Shown here: piece after piece, positions 54,284 through 64,000 of the stretch
Numbering within the stretch: position 1 is the stretch's first letter
Layout of the letters: the number at the start of each line of letters is the position of its first letter
Assembly (NCBI RefSeq): GCF_006539145.1
Contig: NZ_BJML01000002.1
Location: forward strand, 186,001-250,000
DNA length: 64,000 nucleotides
From: Microbacterium testaceum
GTDB lineage: Bacteria; Actinomycetota; Actinomycetes; Actinomycetales; Microbacteriaceae
Direction of reading: 5' to 3'
Notes under the pieces: model-generated
The model's database searches: none
Told to the model about the DNA's origin: nothing
The model's input: the letters and a program-made list of their open reading frames with translations, nothing else
Translations under genes and position numbers: made by a program

Positions 54284-54397
54284 TCAGCGCTGGCCGCGGT
54301 AGAGGTTCCAGATGACCGTTCCGGAGACGAAGGCGATCGCCAGCGAGGCGAGGCCGAGAAGTCCCACGAAGAACGCTTCGAGCGCGAAAAGGTCCAT
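54284..54397 (-). CDS. Small single-span membrane protein, 37 residues
   Basis: A short gene read MDLFALEAFFVGLLGLASLA, then IAFVSGTVIWNLYRGQR. One hydrophobic segment fills the protein and a short basic tail ends it, so it is a single-pass membrane peptide. It lies 8 nt upstream of the nitrobindin gene and 10 nt from the membrane-protein gene upstream, all on the minus strand, so it is in the same transcript. Family not recognised. Its strong codon bias and exact fit between genes support it. Confidence 0.65.
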   Translation of the reverse strand: MDLFALEAFFVGLLGLASLAIAFVSGTVIWNLYRGQR

Positions 54398-54406
54398 AGC
54401 GCAATC

Positions 54407-54697
54407 CTAGCCCGACACCAGCGCCGCGAGTCCGAACCCGGCCGTGATGATGCCGAGCACCACCATCGCCCCCAGACTGCTCGCCGCCATGCGCTGGATG
54501 AACGCCTGCGAGCGCCCAGACCAGAGCTGCACAGCGAAGGCCACGATGATGCAGCCGCCCAGAGCGACCGTGATCCACTGCGCACGCCAGTGCTCGGGTG
54601 CGAACAGGCCGATGAGCACTCCCGCCACCGCGGCCAGCACCCAGACGGCCACGATGCCGCCGAAGGTGCGACGCGGCGCGAGGTCGGGGGTCGACAT
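54407..54697 (-). CDS. Small three-span membrane protein
   Basis: A 96-residue membrane protein. After the start [12 protein letters not shown] come [37 protein letters not shown] and [21 protein letters not shown]. Family not recognised, though short proteins like this are common in actinobacteria. It heads a run of five minus-strand genes ending in the FUSC protein. ATG 54697 is chosen over the upstream ATG because it has a better gap to the next gene. Confidence 0.72.
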   Translation of the reverse strand: MSTPDLAPRRTFGGIVAVWVLAAVAGVLIGLFAPEHWRAQWITVALGGCIIVAFAVQLWSGRSQAFIQRMAASSLGAMVVLGIITAGFGLAALVSG

Positions 54698-54772
54698 GAG
54701 ACCCATCTTCACTCACGACCCCGGTGATGCGCACGCGCAGCGCCGGTGTCGAGCCGCTCCCGCGCGTCACCC

Positions 54773-54778
54773 TAAGAT
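54773..54778 (+). promoter_or_regulatory. -10 box of the GlnR-like gene
   Basis: TAAGAT lies 35 nt upstream of TTG 54814; GGGAGG sits just upstream of that start. Confidence 0.5.
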
Positions 54779-54813
54779 GATCGGGTGCGCGACACGCCGC
54801 ACGGGAGGTCCTC

Positions 54814-55506
54814 TTGGCTCAGCTTCTTGTCCTCAGCTCCGCCCCGGGCGGCGGGGCTGCCCTGCCTGCGCTCGAACTCCTCAGTCACCGGGTGCGACAG
54901 ATCCCCGCCGAGGCTGCGCAACTGGTGAACGCCCCCAGTGCGGACGTCATCTTCGTCGATGCGCGATTCGACCTGGTCGGGGCGAAGTCGCTCAGCAAGA
55001 TCCTCACGACCACGGGTGTCGAGGCGCCCCTCGTCCTCATCGTGACCGAGGGCGGCCTCACCGCCGTCTCCACGGATTGGGGGATCGACGATGTCGTGCT
55101 CGTCGGCGCCGGTCCCGCCGAGATCGACGCGCGTATCCGCCTCGCGATGGGGCGGCGCGCCGCAGACCAGGTGTCCACGCGCATCCAGACCTCCGGCATC
55201 ACGATCGACGAGTCTTCCTACTCGGCGAAGGTGCACGGCAAGCCGCTCGACCTCACGTACAAGGAGTTCCAGCTCCTTCACTTCTTCGCCACGCACCCGT
55301 CGCGCGTCTTCACGCGCGAGCAGCTGCTCAGCGAGGTCTGGGGCTACGACTACTTCGGCGGTACCCGAACGGTCGACGTGCACGTGCGTCGCCTTCGCGC
55401 CAAGCTCGGCGACCTCGAGCAGCTCATCGGCACCGTCCGCAACGTCGGCTACCGCTTCAACGTCTACGAAGACGACGCCCCCGCCGCGGCATCCGCCCCC
55501 GCGTAG
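54814..55506 (+). CDS. glnR: GlnR-like orphan OmpR-type regulator
   Basis: A transcription regulator of 230 residues. The receiver-like half has [40 protein letters not shown] and DDVVLV, which matches GlnR rather than a phosphorylatable receiver; the usual acidic pocket is degenerate. The winged helix follows with [20 protein letters not shown] and [18 protein letters not shown]. GlnR controls nitrogen assimilation genes in streptomycetes and mycobacteria. Start TTG 54814 is set by GGGAGG. No kinase is near; ppk and the Nudix gene follow. Confidence 0.85.
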   Translation: MAQLLVLSSAPGGGAALPALELLSHRVRQIPAEAAQLVNAPSADVIFVDARFDLVGAKSLSKILTTTGVEAPLVLIVTEGGLTAVSTDWGIDDVVLVGAGPAEIDARIRLAMGRRAADQVSTRIQTSGITIDESSYSAKVHGKPLDLTYKEFQLLHFFATHPSRVFTREQLLSEVWGYDYFGGTRTVDVHVRRLRAKLGDLEQLIGTVRNVGYRFNVYEDDAPAAASAPA

Positions 55507-55562
55507 AGCTGCGCGCACCGCGTGTTCACTCCCGTGTCACCGTCCCCTGCAATGATGTGGGA

Positions 55563-57731
55563 ATGATGGAACACGACTCGCTGGATGCCGGTCTCGGCGA
55601 TGCCGACGACGACGACTTCGACGAGGCCGTCGAGGCCGAAGACGATCAGCTGCCCGACCACCGATACCTCGACCGCGAGATCAGCTGGTTGTCGTTCAAC
55701 CAGCGTGTGCTCGAGCTGGCCGAGGACCCCACGGTCCCCGTGCTGGAGCGCGCGAACTTCCTCGCGATCTTCGCCAGCAACCTCGACGAGTTCTTCATGG
55801 TGCGTGTCGCCGGTCTCAAGCGCCGCATCGTCACGGGCCTGGCCGTCCCCACGAACGTCGGCCGCGCCCCGCTCGACGTGCTCTCCGACATCTCGGCCGA
55901 GGCCCACCGCCTGCAGCTGCGACACGCCGCCGCGTGGACCGAGAAGGTGCGTCCCGCCCTCGCCGAAGCCGGCATCGAGGTCGTGTCGTGGGGGTCGCTC
56001 GACGAGGACACCGCCGCGCGCCTGACCGAGTACTTCCAGCGGAACGTCTTCCCGGTACTCATGCCGCTCGCCGTCGACCCGGCGCACCCGTTCCCCTACA
56101 TCTCGGGGCTCTCGCTCAACCTCGCAATCCGCATCCGCAATGCTCGCACCGGCCGCCAGGAGTTCGCGCGTCTCAAAGTGCCGCCGATGCTCCCGCGCTT
56201 CGTCGAGATAGGCGGAGACGGACCCGGCGTGCGTTACCTGCCGCTCGAGGAACTCATCTCGAACCACCTGGGCGATCTGTTCCCGGGGATGGAGGTCCTC
56301 GACCATCACGCGTTCCGTCTGACGCGCAACGAGGACATGACGATCGAGGAGGACGAGACCGAGAACCTCATCCAGGCGCTCGAGGCCGAGCTCCTGCGTC
56401 GTCGTTTCGGTCCCCCCATCCGCCTCGAGATCACCGAGGACATGGACGACGTCACGCGTTCGCTGCTGCTGAGCGAACTCGACATCACCGAGCAGGAGGT
56501 CTACCGCCTGCCCGGAGCTCTCGACCTGCGCGGCCTGTTCGACCTGTCACGCATCGACCGCCCCGACCTGCGCTACCCGCCGCACGTGCCCAAGACGGCG
56601 CTGGCCTTCCAGCCGCCCGAGCAGAACGGCCGTGCCGACCTGTTCGGCGCGATCCGCAAGGGCGACGTGCTCGTGCACCACCCCTACGAGTCGTTCGCGA
56701 CGAGCGTGCAGGCCTTCCTCGAACAGGCCGCCCGCGATCCGCACGTGCTGGCAATCAAGCAGACGCTGTACCGCACCTCGGGCGACAGCCCCATCGTGCA
56801 GGCGCTCATCGACGCGGCGGAGGCCGGCAAGCAGGTGCTCGCGCTCGTCGAGGTCAAGGCACGTTTCGACGAGGCCAACAACATCGTGTGGGCGCGCAAG
56901 CTCGAGAAGGCCGGCGTGCACGTCGTCTACGGCCTCGTGGGACTCAAGACCCACTGCAAGCTCGCCCTCGTCATCCGCGAAGAAGAGGGACGCCTGCGCC
57001 ACTACAGTCACGTCGGGACGGGTAACTACAACCCCAAGACCAGTCGTATCTACGAAGACTTCGGTCTGTTCACCGTCGACGACCAGGTGGGCCGCGACCT
57101 GACGCGCCTGTTCAACGAGCTCAGCGGATACGCGATCGAGAAGAAGTTCAAGCGTCTGCTCGTCGCTCCCCTGCACCTGCGCAAGGGACTCCTCCGCCAC
57201 ATCGACAAGGAGCGGCGCAACGCCCTCGAGGGCAAGCCCTCCGGCGTGCGGATCAAGGTCAACTCGATGGTCGACGAAGAGATCATCGACGCGCTGTATC
57301 GCGCGAGCCAGGCGGGCGTTCCCGTCGAGGTGTGGGTGCGCGGCATCTGCTCGATCAAGCCGGGCGTTCCCGGTATGAGCGAGAACATCACGGTGCGCTC
57401 GATCCTCGGACGCTACCTGGAGCACTCTCGCATCTTCACGTTCGAGAACGACGGCGATCCGCAGGTCTTCATCGGGAGCGCCGACATGATGCATCGCAAC
57501 CTCGACCGCCGTGTCGAGGCCCTCGTGCGGGTGGTCGACCCCGCTCAGGTGCAGGAGCTCATCACTCTCTTCACCCTCGCGATGGACGACGGCACGAGTT
57601 CGTGGCACCTCGGTTCCGAGGGCGAATGGACGAGGCACAGCGTCGACGAGTCCGGCGCCCCTCTCATCGATCTGCAGGAGCACACCATGGCCCTCGTGCA
57701 GCGCAAGCGTCGGGCCCGGACGGCACGGTGA
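55563..57731 (+). CDS. ppk1: Polyphosphate kinase 1
   Basis: A cytoplasmic enzyme of 722 residues that polymerises the ATP gamma-phosphate into polyphosphate and can run in reverse. An acidic N-terminal segment ([17 protein letters not shown]) precedes the N domain [20 protein letters not shown], the H domain, and the two C domains. Catalytic His regions are [20 protein letters not shown] and [23 protein letters not shown] 55563 and 55566 are both possible. It overlaps the Nudix gene by 4 nt (GTGA). The ppk1 - Nudix pair and nearby phoU fit the phosphate network. Confidence 0.96.
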   Translation: MMEHDSLDAGLGDADDDDFDEAVEAEDDQLPDHRYLDREISWLSFNQRVLELAEDPTVPVLERANFLAIFASNLDEFFMVRVAGLKRRIVTGLAVPTNVGRAPLDVLSDISAEAHRLQLRHAAAWTEKVRPALAEAGIEVVSWGSLDEDTAARLTEYFQRNVFPVLMPLAVDPAHPFPYISGLSLNLAIRIRNARTGRQEFARLKVPPMLPRFVEIGGDGPGVRYLPLEELISNHLGDLFPGMEVLDHHAFRLTRNEDMTIEEDETENLIQALEAELLRRRFGPPIRLEITEDMDDVTRSLLLSELDITEQEVYRLPGALDLRGLFDLSRIDRPDLRYPPHVPKTALAFQPPEQNGRADLFGAIRKGDVLVHHPYESFATSVQAFLEQAARDPHVLAIKQTLYRTSGDSPIVQALIDAAEAGKQVLALVEVKARFDEANNIVWARKLEKAGVHVVYGLVGLKTHCKLALVIREEEGRLRHYSHVGTGNYNPKTSRIYEDFGLFTVDDQVGRDLTRLFNELSGYAIEKKFKRLLVAPLHLRKGLLRHIDKERRNALEGKPSGVRIKVNSMVDEEIIDALYRASQAGVPVEVWVRGICSIKPGVPGMSENITVRSILGRYLEHSRIFTFENDGDPQVFIGSADMMHRNLDRRVEALVRVVDPAQVQELITLFTLAMDDGTSSWHLGSEGEWTRHSVDESGAPLIDLQEHTMALVQRKRRARTAR

Positions 57732-58678
57732 CGAAGACCGAGACCGAAACGGCCGTCTACGCGGCCGGCGGAGTCGTCTGGCGACACGTGGAGGGGAAGC
57801 TCCGCGTGCTGCTGATCCACCGCACCAAGTACCGGGACCTCACCCTGCCCAAGGGCAAGGTGGACCCCGGCGAAACGCTCGCCGAGACCGCCGTGCGCGA
57901 AATCCGCGAGGAGACCGGCATCCGGGTCTCGCTCGGGGTACCCGTCGGCGTCTCGAGATATCGGATGCCGAGCTCCCGCACCAAGATCGTGCACTACTGG
58001 GCGGCCGAGGCGACGGACGCCGCCGTGCGCAGCTCCACCTTCGTGCCGAACAAGGAGGTCGCGGCGATCGAGTGGGTGAGCCTCAAGAAGGCACGCAAGA
58101 ACCTCAGCTATCCCGTCGACATCGAGATCCTCGACGAGTTCACGCGGATCGTCGACGAGGGGGCGCTGCCGACCTTTCCGATCGTCGTGCTGCGCCACGG
58201 GAAGGCGCGTCCGCGCGAGGAATGGCAGGGATCCGACAGCGCTCGACCGTTGACCCCGCGTGGTCGTCGGCAGGCCGAGGCGATCGTCGGCCCCCTTCTC
58301 GCGTTCGGCGTCCGGCGGGTCTACTCCAGCCCGGCGGAGCGATGCGTTCGCACGGCGACCCCCCTCGCGCAGGCTCTCGGCCAGCGAATCAACCTGACAG
58401 AGGCCGTCAGTCAGGACGCGTGGGAGCAGGGACGCGCCGACGCTCGCTCACTGATCGGAGAACGGGTTCGCGCCCGGAAGCCGGTGGTCGTGTCGAGCCA
58501 TCGGCCGGTGCTGCCCGACATCCTGCACGAGCTCGCGCTCGCGACCGGGACCATGGGCGGGTCGTATCTCGGAAGCGCCTCGGCGCTCGAGCCCGCGGCG
58601 TTCTCGGTCGTGCACATTCCGGTCGAGCACCCCGGCGCCGGCATCGTGGCCATCGAGACGCACGATCCGAAGGTGTGA
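57728..58678 (+). CDS. Nudix hydrolase-histidine phosphatase fusion (MutT1-like)
   Basis: A two-domain protein of 316 residues. The Nudix half has the box [20 protein letters not shown], which binds metal and pyrophosphate. The C-terminal half is a phosphoglycerate-mutase-like domain: [14 protein letters not shown] carries RHG and the catalytic His, with [14 protein letters not shown] near the end. This fusion matches mycobacterial MutT1, which removes 8-oxo-dGTP and hydrolyses diadenosine polyphosphates. The start is GTG overlapping the ppk1 stop. PPTase follows with a further 4-nt overlap. Confidence 0.94.
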   Translation: MTKTETETAVYAAGGVVWRHVEGKLRVLLIHRTKYRDLTLPKGKVDPGETLAETAVREIREETGIRVSLGVPVGVSRYRMPSSRTKIVHYWAAEATDAAVRSSTFVPNKEVAAIEWVSLKKARKNLSYPVDIEILDEFTRIVDEGALPTFPIVVLRHGKARPREEWQGSDSARPLTPRGRRQAEAIVGPLLAFGVRRVYSSPAERCVRTATPLAQALGQRINLTEAVSQDAWEQGRADARSLIGERVRARKPVVVSSHRPVLPDILHELALATGTMGGSYLGSASALEPAAFSVVHIPVEHPGAGIVAIETHDPKV

Positions 58679-59280
58679 CGCTCCCCGCCGGCATCCGCGT
58701 CGCCTGGCGCCAGGTCCCCGCCGGTTCTGCGCGTCGCGACGTCTCACGGGCGTTGTTGGCCGAACTCGTGCCGGGCGCTCGATTCCGCTCACGCTGCCCC
58801 GCGTGCGGCGCAGACCACGGCCGCATCCACGTGGACGGGGCGGATGCCGCTGTCTCGGTGTCGTACGTGGAGGGATGGGCCGTCGCGGTGGCGGCGTGGG
58901 GCCACGAGCGGGTCGGCGTGGACGCCGTGCCCGTCGACGCGGGCGGTCTGGAGCGAGTGCTGCCCGACGATGCGGGAGAGCGAGCTGTGATGTCGGCTCC
59001 GTCGAGCACCGCGCCGGCCCGCGCGTGGGCGCGCGTGGAGGCCGTGCTGAAAGCCGACGGGCGCGGCCTCGCCGTGGATCCTCGTCGCGTGGAGGTGACA
59101 CCGGTCACCTCGGGATGGTCCGCTCGGGTGAGGTCGTCTCCTTTCGGTGAGTCGCCGCCGAGGGGCGGCAGCGCGGCGAACGCGCGAGAACGCCGCTGGC
59201 GCGGATGGGATGTCGACGGTCCGAACGGCGTCGTGATCGCGGTGGCCGTGGTCGCTCGCGCCGAAACCGCCCCGGTGTGA
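58675..59280 (+). CDS. 4'-Phosphopantetheinyl transferase, Sfp type
   Basis: An enzyme of 201 residues that transfers the phosphopantetheine arm of CoA to the Ser of carrier domains. CPACGADHGRIHVDG is the substrate-side CxxCGxxHG region, AVSVSYVEGWAVAVAAWGHE and RVGVDAVPVD hold the G(V/I)D magnesium site, and WARVEAVLKADGRGLAVDP has the WxxxEAxxKAxG motif. Short length is usual for actinobacterial members. It starts at GTG 58675 in a 4-nt overlap with the Nudix gene. Likely partners here are the carrier domains of the reductase at 41057 and the NRPS-like protein at 60585. Confidence 0.87.
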   Translation: MTLPAGIRVAWRQVPAGSARRDVSRALLAELVPGARFRSRCPACGADHGRIHVDGADAAVSVSYVEGWAVAVAAWGHERVGVDAVPVDAGGLERVLPDDAGERAVMSAPSSTAPARAWARVEAVLKADGRGLAVDPRRVEVTPVTSGWSARVRSSPFGESPPRGGSAANARERRWRGWDVDGPNGVVIAVAVVARAETAPV

Positions 59281-59289
59281 CGCCGGCCG

Positions 59290-60588
59290 TCAGGGTCGCG
59301 CAGGCAATGCCACGTCGTCGATCCACCGTGACAGCACCGCGGCGGCATCCGCTCCCCCGGCGATTTCGACCGCGGCACGGAAGTCGTCGGTGGTGACGAG
59401 AGCATGACGATGGTCCGCCGTCCACGACCGGAGAAGCTCGAAGAACGCGTCGTCGCCGAGAGTTCGCCGTACGGCGTGCAGCGTCAACGCACCGCGCTTG
59501 TAGACGCGATCGTCGAACATGTCGTCGGGGCCCGGATCGGTGAGAACGAGATCACGGGGCTTGGCGGCGAGGCGGGCGTGATGATCCGCGACGCACGACT
59601 CGACGGAAGCCCCGCCCGACGTCTCCGACCACAGCCATTCGGCATAGCAGGCGAAACCCTCGTTCAGCCAGATGTCGCTCCACCGCGCGATACCGACGCT
59701 GTTGCCGAACCACTGATGAGCCAGCTCGTGCGCCACCAGCCGCTGCGCGGCGGGAACCAAATGGTTCATGCCGAAGACAGCCAGGCCCTGAGCTTCGAGC
59801 GGGATCTCCAGCTCGTCGGCGGTGACCACGAGCGTGCAGGCCTCCTGCGGATAGGGTCCGAAGAGGCGATCGAAGGCCCGGAGCATGTCGGGCACCGTCG
59901 CGAACGCCCGATCGGCGGCCGCGGTGAGTCCCGGCGGGGCGGTGACCGTGACCGCGGGAACCACGGAATCACCGGTACCTGCGAGCTGGCGCGTGCGGTA
60001 CCGGCCGATGTGCACCGCCGCGAGATAGGTCGCCGTGGGGACGTCCGAGACGAAGCTCGTCGTCACCCGGCCACCCCGCCGCACGCTGGCACCTGCGACC
60101 CCCGTGGCCGCTGCGACGTATCCCTCGTCGACCGTGACCTCGAGCCGCATACGTGCGCGGTTGTCGGGCCGGTCGTTGCAGGGGAACCAGGTGGGCGCTC
60201 CGATGGGCTGGCCCGCGACGAGGGCGCCGTCGGCCAGTTCTTCCCATCCGACCGTGCCCCAGCGCGAACAGCGCGGAGCCGGAGCCCCGGCGTAGGTCAC
60301 TTCGACATCGAACCGGTCGCCCGCGGCGAGCGTGCGGGGCAGCGTGACGCGGACGACCCGGGGACCGGCCGAGAACCGGGCGGTCGCGCCGTCGACACGC
60401 ACCCGCGAGGTGCGGAGGCCGACGAGATCGAGCGCGATCGACGACACCGTCTCGCGCGCCACGGCGACGATCGTCGCCACACCTTCGAGGCGGTTCGTGC
60501 GTACCCGGTAGGCGATCGCGAGATCGTATGACTCGACGTCGTACGACAGGTCGCCGCTCTGCGGGGCGTAGGGGTCGGCCACGCTCAC
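59290..60588 (-). CDS. M1-family metallopeptidase
   Basis: A zinc aminopeptidase of 432 residues. The active site HELAHQWFGN is followed by WSDIWLNEGFACYAEW, giving the HExxH-x18-E ligands. Substrate-side GxMEN is replaced by LAVFGMNHLVP, so specificity may differ from classical aminopeptidase N. An N-terminal beta domain (SYDVESYDLAIAYRV) precedes the catalytic domain; the usual large helical C-domain is missing. No signal peptide is seen. GTG 60588 overlaps the stop of the NRPS-like gene (GTGA), so the two are coupled. Confidence 0.93.
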   Translation of the reverse strand: MSVADPYAPQSGDLSYDVESYDLAIAYRVRTNRLEGVATIVAVARETVSSIALDLVGLRTSRVRVDGATARFSAGPRVVRVTLPRTLAAGDRFDVEVTYAGAPAPRCSRWGTVGWEELADGALVAGQPIGAPTWFPCNDRPDNRARMRLEVTVDEGYVAAATGVAGASVRRGGRVTTSFVSDVPTATYLAAVHIGRYRTRQLAGTGDSVVPAVTVTAPPGLTAAADRAFATVPDMLRAFDRLFGPYPQEACTLVVTADELEIPLEAQGLAVFGMNHLVPAAQRLVAHELAHQWFGNSVGIARWSDIWLNEGFACYAEWLWSETSGGASVESCVADHHARLAAKPRDLVLTDPGPDDMFDDRVYKRGALTLHAVRRTLGDDAFFELLRSWTADHRHALVTTDDFRAAVEIAGGADAAAVLSRWIDDVALPARP

Positions 60589-63500
60589 GTCGTCGACTGG
60601 TAGGCGCGCACCTTCACCGCACGCCACGGGCCGATGGGATTGCCGCTCCACCTCGAGCCGACCGGCACCGTCTCCCCGCGCATCACGAGCGACGCGGGCC
60701 CCACGGTCGCGTGTGCGCCGAGGGTCGAGGCGGGGAGGACGACGCTGTGCGGACCGAGGGTCGACCCCGGCTCCAACTCGACGGTATCCATGCTCATGAT
60801 TCGATCATGGAACAGGTGCGTCTGAACGACGCATCCGCGGTTGACCGTTGACGCATCCCCCAATGTGACCAGGTCGGGTTCCGGCAGCCAGTAGCTGTCG
60901 CACCACACCCCGCGCCCGATCGTGGCGCCGAGGCTGCGCAGCCACACGGCGAGCGCGGGCGTTCCGGCCGCCGCGCGAGCGAACCACGGGGCAGCGACCA
61001 TCTCGGTGAACGTATCCGACACCTCGGTGCGCCACACGAAGCTCGACCACAGCGGCTGCTCCCCGGCGCGGATGACCCCGACGATGGCCCACTTCGCCGC
61101 GGTGGATACGCCTGCGGCCACGGCACCCGCCGCGAGCATCACGATGCCCGAGAGCAGCAGCGTCCACACGGGGCCGAGCCCTTCCCACAGGGCCGCGAGC
61201 GCGAAGATCACGCCGAGACCGATGGCGCACGTGACGACCACCGGCACGAAGCGACACAGCTCCCAGAGCGTTCGCGCGAAACGCAGCGCCGAGGTGGGCC
61301 GGTAGGTGCGCGACTCGTCACCCGCCGCCGAAAGCCTCCGCAGACGCACCGCGGGCGAGCCGAGCCACGAGGAGCCCGCCTTGGCCTTGAGCGGTGCCGC
61401 CGACAGCACCGCGACCAGCCCGTCGCGCGGAACGCGGTGCCCGGGAGCGGCCATGCCGGAGTTTCCGAGGAAGGCGCGCTTGCCGATGCGCACCGGACCG
61501 AGCCGCATCCATCCGGCACGCAGTTCATAGGAGGCGACCATGGTGTCGTCGGCGAGGAACGCGCCGTCCTCGATCCGCGCCATCGAGGGGATGAGCAGAA
61601 CGGTGGACGCCTCGACGTCCCGCCCGACGCGCGCGCCCAGCAGACGCAGCCATACGGGCGTGAACAGCGACGAGTACAACGGGAAGAGCACCGTGCGGGC
61701 GGCATCCAGCAGTCTCTCGATCGTCCACGCCTGCCACGCGACGCGACTGCGCACGGGATGGGTGCCCTCGGTGAGACCGATCGACATCACGCGCACGAGA
61801 AGGACCACGGATGCCGCGAACACCAGGCCCGTGACGGCGACGCCGGGAACGAGCCAGACGAAGGCCCCCGCGGCGGCCCGGCCGAGGTCATTCCCATCGC
61901 GCATCCCCTGCGACACGACGAGCCCGCCGACGGTGAAGGCGGCGAGGGGCAGCAGGGCAAGGACGAGCGCCGACGCGGCGTACGCCCAGAGCCACCGGGT
62001 CGGTGCCGCCGGACGCTCGCTCGGCCAGTCCTTCGCCGTGCCGCCCACCCGCACGGCGGGAGACCCCGCCCACGACTGGTCGGCCTTGACGCGGCCGAAC
62101 ACCGCGGACCCCGGCGCGATCTCGGCGCGACGACCGATGCGCGTTCCGGGAGCGAGGGTCGAGCGGGCTCCGACGGTGGCCTCCGCCCCGATGCGCACCT
62201 CGCCGATACGGACCAGGTCGCCGTCGATCCAGTACCCGGTGAGATCGACCTCGGGCTCGATCGAGGCGCCGTCGCCGACGACGAGCATGCCCGTGACCGG
62301 CGGCAGCGCGTGCAGGTCGACGTTGCGTCCGATGCGCGCGCCGAGAGCGCGGGCGTAGTACGACACCCAGGGGGCACCGGCGAGGCCCACGGCATCCACC
62401 TGATCGGCGATCTGCTCGGCGAGCCAGAGGCGGATGTGCACCCACCCTCCGCGCGGGTAGTCGCCGGGGCGCACCCCCGCGAGCAGCACGCGAGCGGACG
62501 CCACGGCGATCGCCATGCGACCGAACGGCGTCGCGAACACGACGAGGCCGACGACGAGAGCGGGCCACGGCACCGTCGGCAGCACGTCGAACCCGGGGAC
62601 GAGCCGAAGGATCGCCGAGGCGGTGAGCAGATAGAGCACCCATCTCACGCCCGAGAGGATGAAGAGCGGGACCCCGAGCAGCGTCTGCGCCCACTGGGTC
62701 GTGCGCGGCGTGGGCTCGGGGCGGTGGAATTCGGCGGGGGCCTCGTCGGCGAGCTGCGGTCCGAGCGCCTTGGCCATCGCGCCCAGACGCGGCACGTCGT
62801 AGATGTCGGCGACCGAGAACTCGGGGACGCGCGCTCGAATGCGCGAGACGAGCTGCGCGGCCGCGAGCGAGCCGCCGCCCAGATCGAAGAAATCCGCCTT
62901 GCGGTCGGTGACCGGCAGGCCCAGCACGGCCTGCCATTGCTCGGCCAGCCAGACCTCGTTGTCCGAGAAGTCGGTGGGGACGGGTGCTTCGACACCGGGT
63001 AGCGGCCAAGGAAGGGCGGCGCGGTCGACTTTGCCCGAGGTGCGCACGGGCAGAGCGTCAACCACACCCAGGAGCGGGATGGTCGCCGCCGGGAGGCGCT
63101 CCGCGAGAGCCGCGCGCGCCTCGGGGCGATCGAGCTCCGCCCCCTCCTCCATCACCAGGTAACCGACGAGAACCGGCACGCCGGCCTCGGTGGTGCGCAC
63201 GGCGACCGTGGCCGCGCTGACGTGGCGCAGGTCCTGCAGTGCCGACTCCACCTCGCCGAGCTCGATGCGCCGACCGCCGACCTTCACCTGGTCGTCGGCC
63301 CTCCCCTGGAACACCAGCCCCTCGGGCTCGAAGCGCACGAGGTCGCCGGAGCGATACGCCCGCTCCCACCCGAGGGTCGGCATCGACGCGTACTTCTCGG
63401 CGTCCTTCGCCGGGTCGAGATAACGGGCGAGACCGACGCCACCGATGATCAGCTCGCCCGTCTCCCCCTCCGCCACGGGGAGGCCCTCGGCATCCACCAC

Positions 63501-64000
63501 CGCGAGAGCCCACCCGTCGAGGGGCAGACCGATGCGCACGGGCAGCGAGCCGTCGAGCGGGGCGGCGCACGCCACGACCGTCGCCTCGGTCGGTCCGTAC
63601 GTGTTCCAGACCTCTCGCCCCTCGGCCACGAGACGCGCGGCGAGCTCGGGCGGGCACGCCTCACCGCCGAAGATCAGCAGACGCACGTTCTCGATCGAGT
63701 CCGCCGGCCACATCGCCGCGAGCGTCGGGACGGTCGACACGACCGTGATCCCCTGGCGGAGCAGCCAGGGGGCGAGGTCCTCGCCGGATCGTACGAGAGA
63801 GCGGGGAGCCGGCACGAGACACGCGCCGTGACCCCAGGCGAGCCACATCTCCTCGCACGAGGCGTCGAAGGCCACCGAAAGCCCCGCGAGCACCCGGTCC
63901 CCCGGACCGAGCGGTTCCCCCTGCAGGAAGATACGTCCCTCCGCCTCGACGAACGCCGCCGCCGAGCGGTGCGACACCGCGACCCCCTTCGGAACACCGG
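60585..64000 (-). CDS. Pls/PosA-family NRPS-like protein, N-terminus outside window
   Basis: A large membrane enzyme; 1137 residues are visible and the start lies beyond the right edge, since GVPKGVAVSHRS, the core A3 loop, is cut at the edge. The adenylation domain continues with NTYGPTEATVVA and RSGDLVRFEPEG. A carrier domain follows, with the Ser in FFDLGGGSLAAAQLVSRI (about 400 from the visible end). Then come six or so membrane segments and three left-handed beta-helix repeat domains of the acyltransferase type (for example GDGASIEPEVDLTGYWIDGD and STLGAHATVGPASLVMRG). This layout matches the Pls/PosA family linked to poly-amino-acid or peptide products; the product is unknown. Confidence 0.9.
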   Translation of the reverse strand, partial: GVPKGVAVSHRSAAAFVEAEGRIFLQGEPLGPGDRVLAGLSVAFDASCEEMWLAWGHGACLVPAPRSLVRSGEDLAPWLLRQGITVVSTVPTLAAMWPADSIENVRLLIFGGEACPPELAARLVAEGREVWNTYGPTEATVVACAAPLDGSLPVRIGLPLDGWALAVVDAEGLPVAEGETGELIIGGVGLARYLDPAKDAEKYASMPTLGWERAYRSGDLVRFEPEGLVFQGRADDQVKVGGRRIELGEVESALQDLRHVSAATVAVRTTEAGVPVLVGYLVMEEGAELDRPEARAALAERLPAATIPLLGVVDALPVRTSGKVDRAALPWPLPGVEAPVPTDFSDNEVWLAEQWQAVLGLPVTDRKADFFDLGGGSLAAAQLVSRIRARVPEFSVADIYDVPRLGAMAKALGPQLADEAPAEFHRPEPTPRTTQWAQTLLGVPLFILSGVRWVLYLLTASAILRLVPGFDVLPTVPWPALVVGLVVFATPFGRMAIAVASARVLLAGVRPGDYPRGGWVHIRLWLAEQIADQVDAVGLAGAPWVSYYARALGARIGRNVDLHALPPVTGMLVVGDGASIEPEVDLTGYWIDGDLVRIGEVRIGAEATVGARSTLAPGTRIGRRAEIAPGSAVFGRVKADQSWAGSPAVRVGGTAKDWPSERPAAPTRWLWAYAASALVLALLPLAAFTVGGLVVSQGMRDGNDLGRAAAGAFVWLVPGVAVTGLVFAASVVLLVRVMSIGLTEGTHPVRSRVAWQAWTIERLLDAARTVLFPLYSSLFTPVWLRLLGARVGRDVEASTVLLIPSMARIEDGAFLADDTMVASYELRAGWMRLGPVRIGKRAFLGNSGMAAPGHRVPRDGLVAVLSAAPLKAKAGSSWLGSPAVRLRRLSAAGDESRTYRPTSALRFARTLWELCRFVPVVVTCAIGLGVIFALAALWEGLGPVWTLLLSGIVMLAAGAVAAGVSTAAKWAIVGVIRAGEQPLWSSFVWRTEVSDTFTEMVAAPWFARAAAGTPALAVWLRSLGATIGRGVWCDSYWLPEPDLVTLGDASTVNRGCVVQTHLFHDRIMSMDTVELEPGSTLGPHSVVLPASTLGAHATVGPASLVMRGETVPVGSRWSGNPIGPWRAVKVRAYQSTT

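Overview
This 64 kb window is chromosomal DNA of a high-GC actinobacterium, most likely a Microbacterium or close Microbacteriaceae relative. The reasons are very GC-rich codon use, many GTG and some TTG starts, leaderless genes with TANNNT -10 boxes, actinobacterial marker families (DUF3263, DUF3027, DUF4032, DUF2510, DUF2332, bacterial XPB, SenX3-RegX3, GlnR-like regulator, CarD, DtxR/IdeR), and fused coaBC and ispDF. It is mostly core genome with a few accessory insertions.

Left part (1-15 kb): a partial thiolase, probably of an aromatic or phenylacetate catabolic pathway, with a TetR-type operator in front; a decayed prophage-type remnant (ImmA/IrrE peptidase) beside tRNA-Arg(CCU); an NRDE protein, coaBC, a peroxiredoxin and a DUF2510 membrane protein. 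Then comes an SOS mutasome operon imuA-imuB-dnaE2 whose promoter holds a LexA box, followed by a cysteine hydrolase, an HNH nuclease preceded by a small-peptide transcript with a terminator, an M23 peptidase and a DtxR/IdeR iron regulator.

Middle (15-40 kb): serC, DUF3027 and cold-shock genes, a helicase-like protein with XPB, a two-component system, orphan groEL with two CIRCE operators, cspA, a LytR_C protein, DUF3263, DUF2332, msrB with a nitroreductase-like gene, a DMT transporter, an amylosucrase, a Cys-containing small protein near tRNA-Thr(UGU), a DsbA-fold protein without its CxxC, a UgpC/MsiK-type sugar ABC ATPase, DUF4032, an NAD-binding protein, rlmB and cysS.

Right part (40-64 kb): the usual carD-ispDF-cysS-rlmB neighbourhood is split by a GNAT gene and a full carboxylic acid reductase. 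Phosphate genes follow (senX3-regX3, phoU with a Pho-box-like repeat, and further right a GlnR-like regulator, ppk and a Nudix-phosphatase fusion), with gpm, a methyltransferase, a FUSC protein, ygfZ and a nitrobindin between them. The end holds an Sfp-type phosphopantetheinyl transferase, an M1 peptidase and a partial Pls/PosA-type NRPS-like protein. The transferase is a plausible activator of both carrier-protein enzymes in the window (the reductase and the NRPS-like protein).
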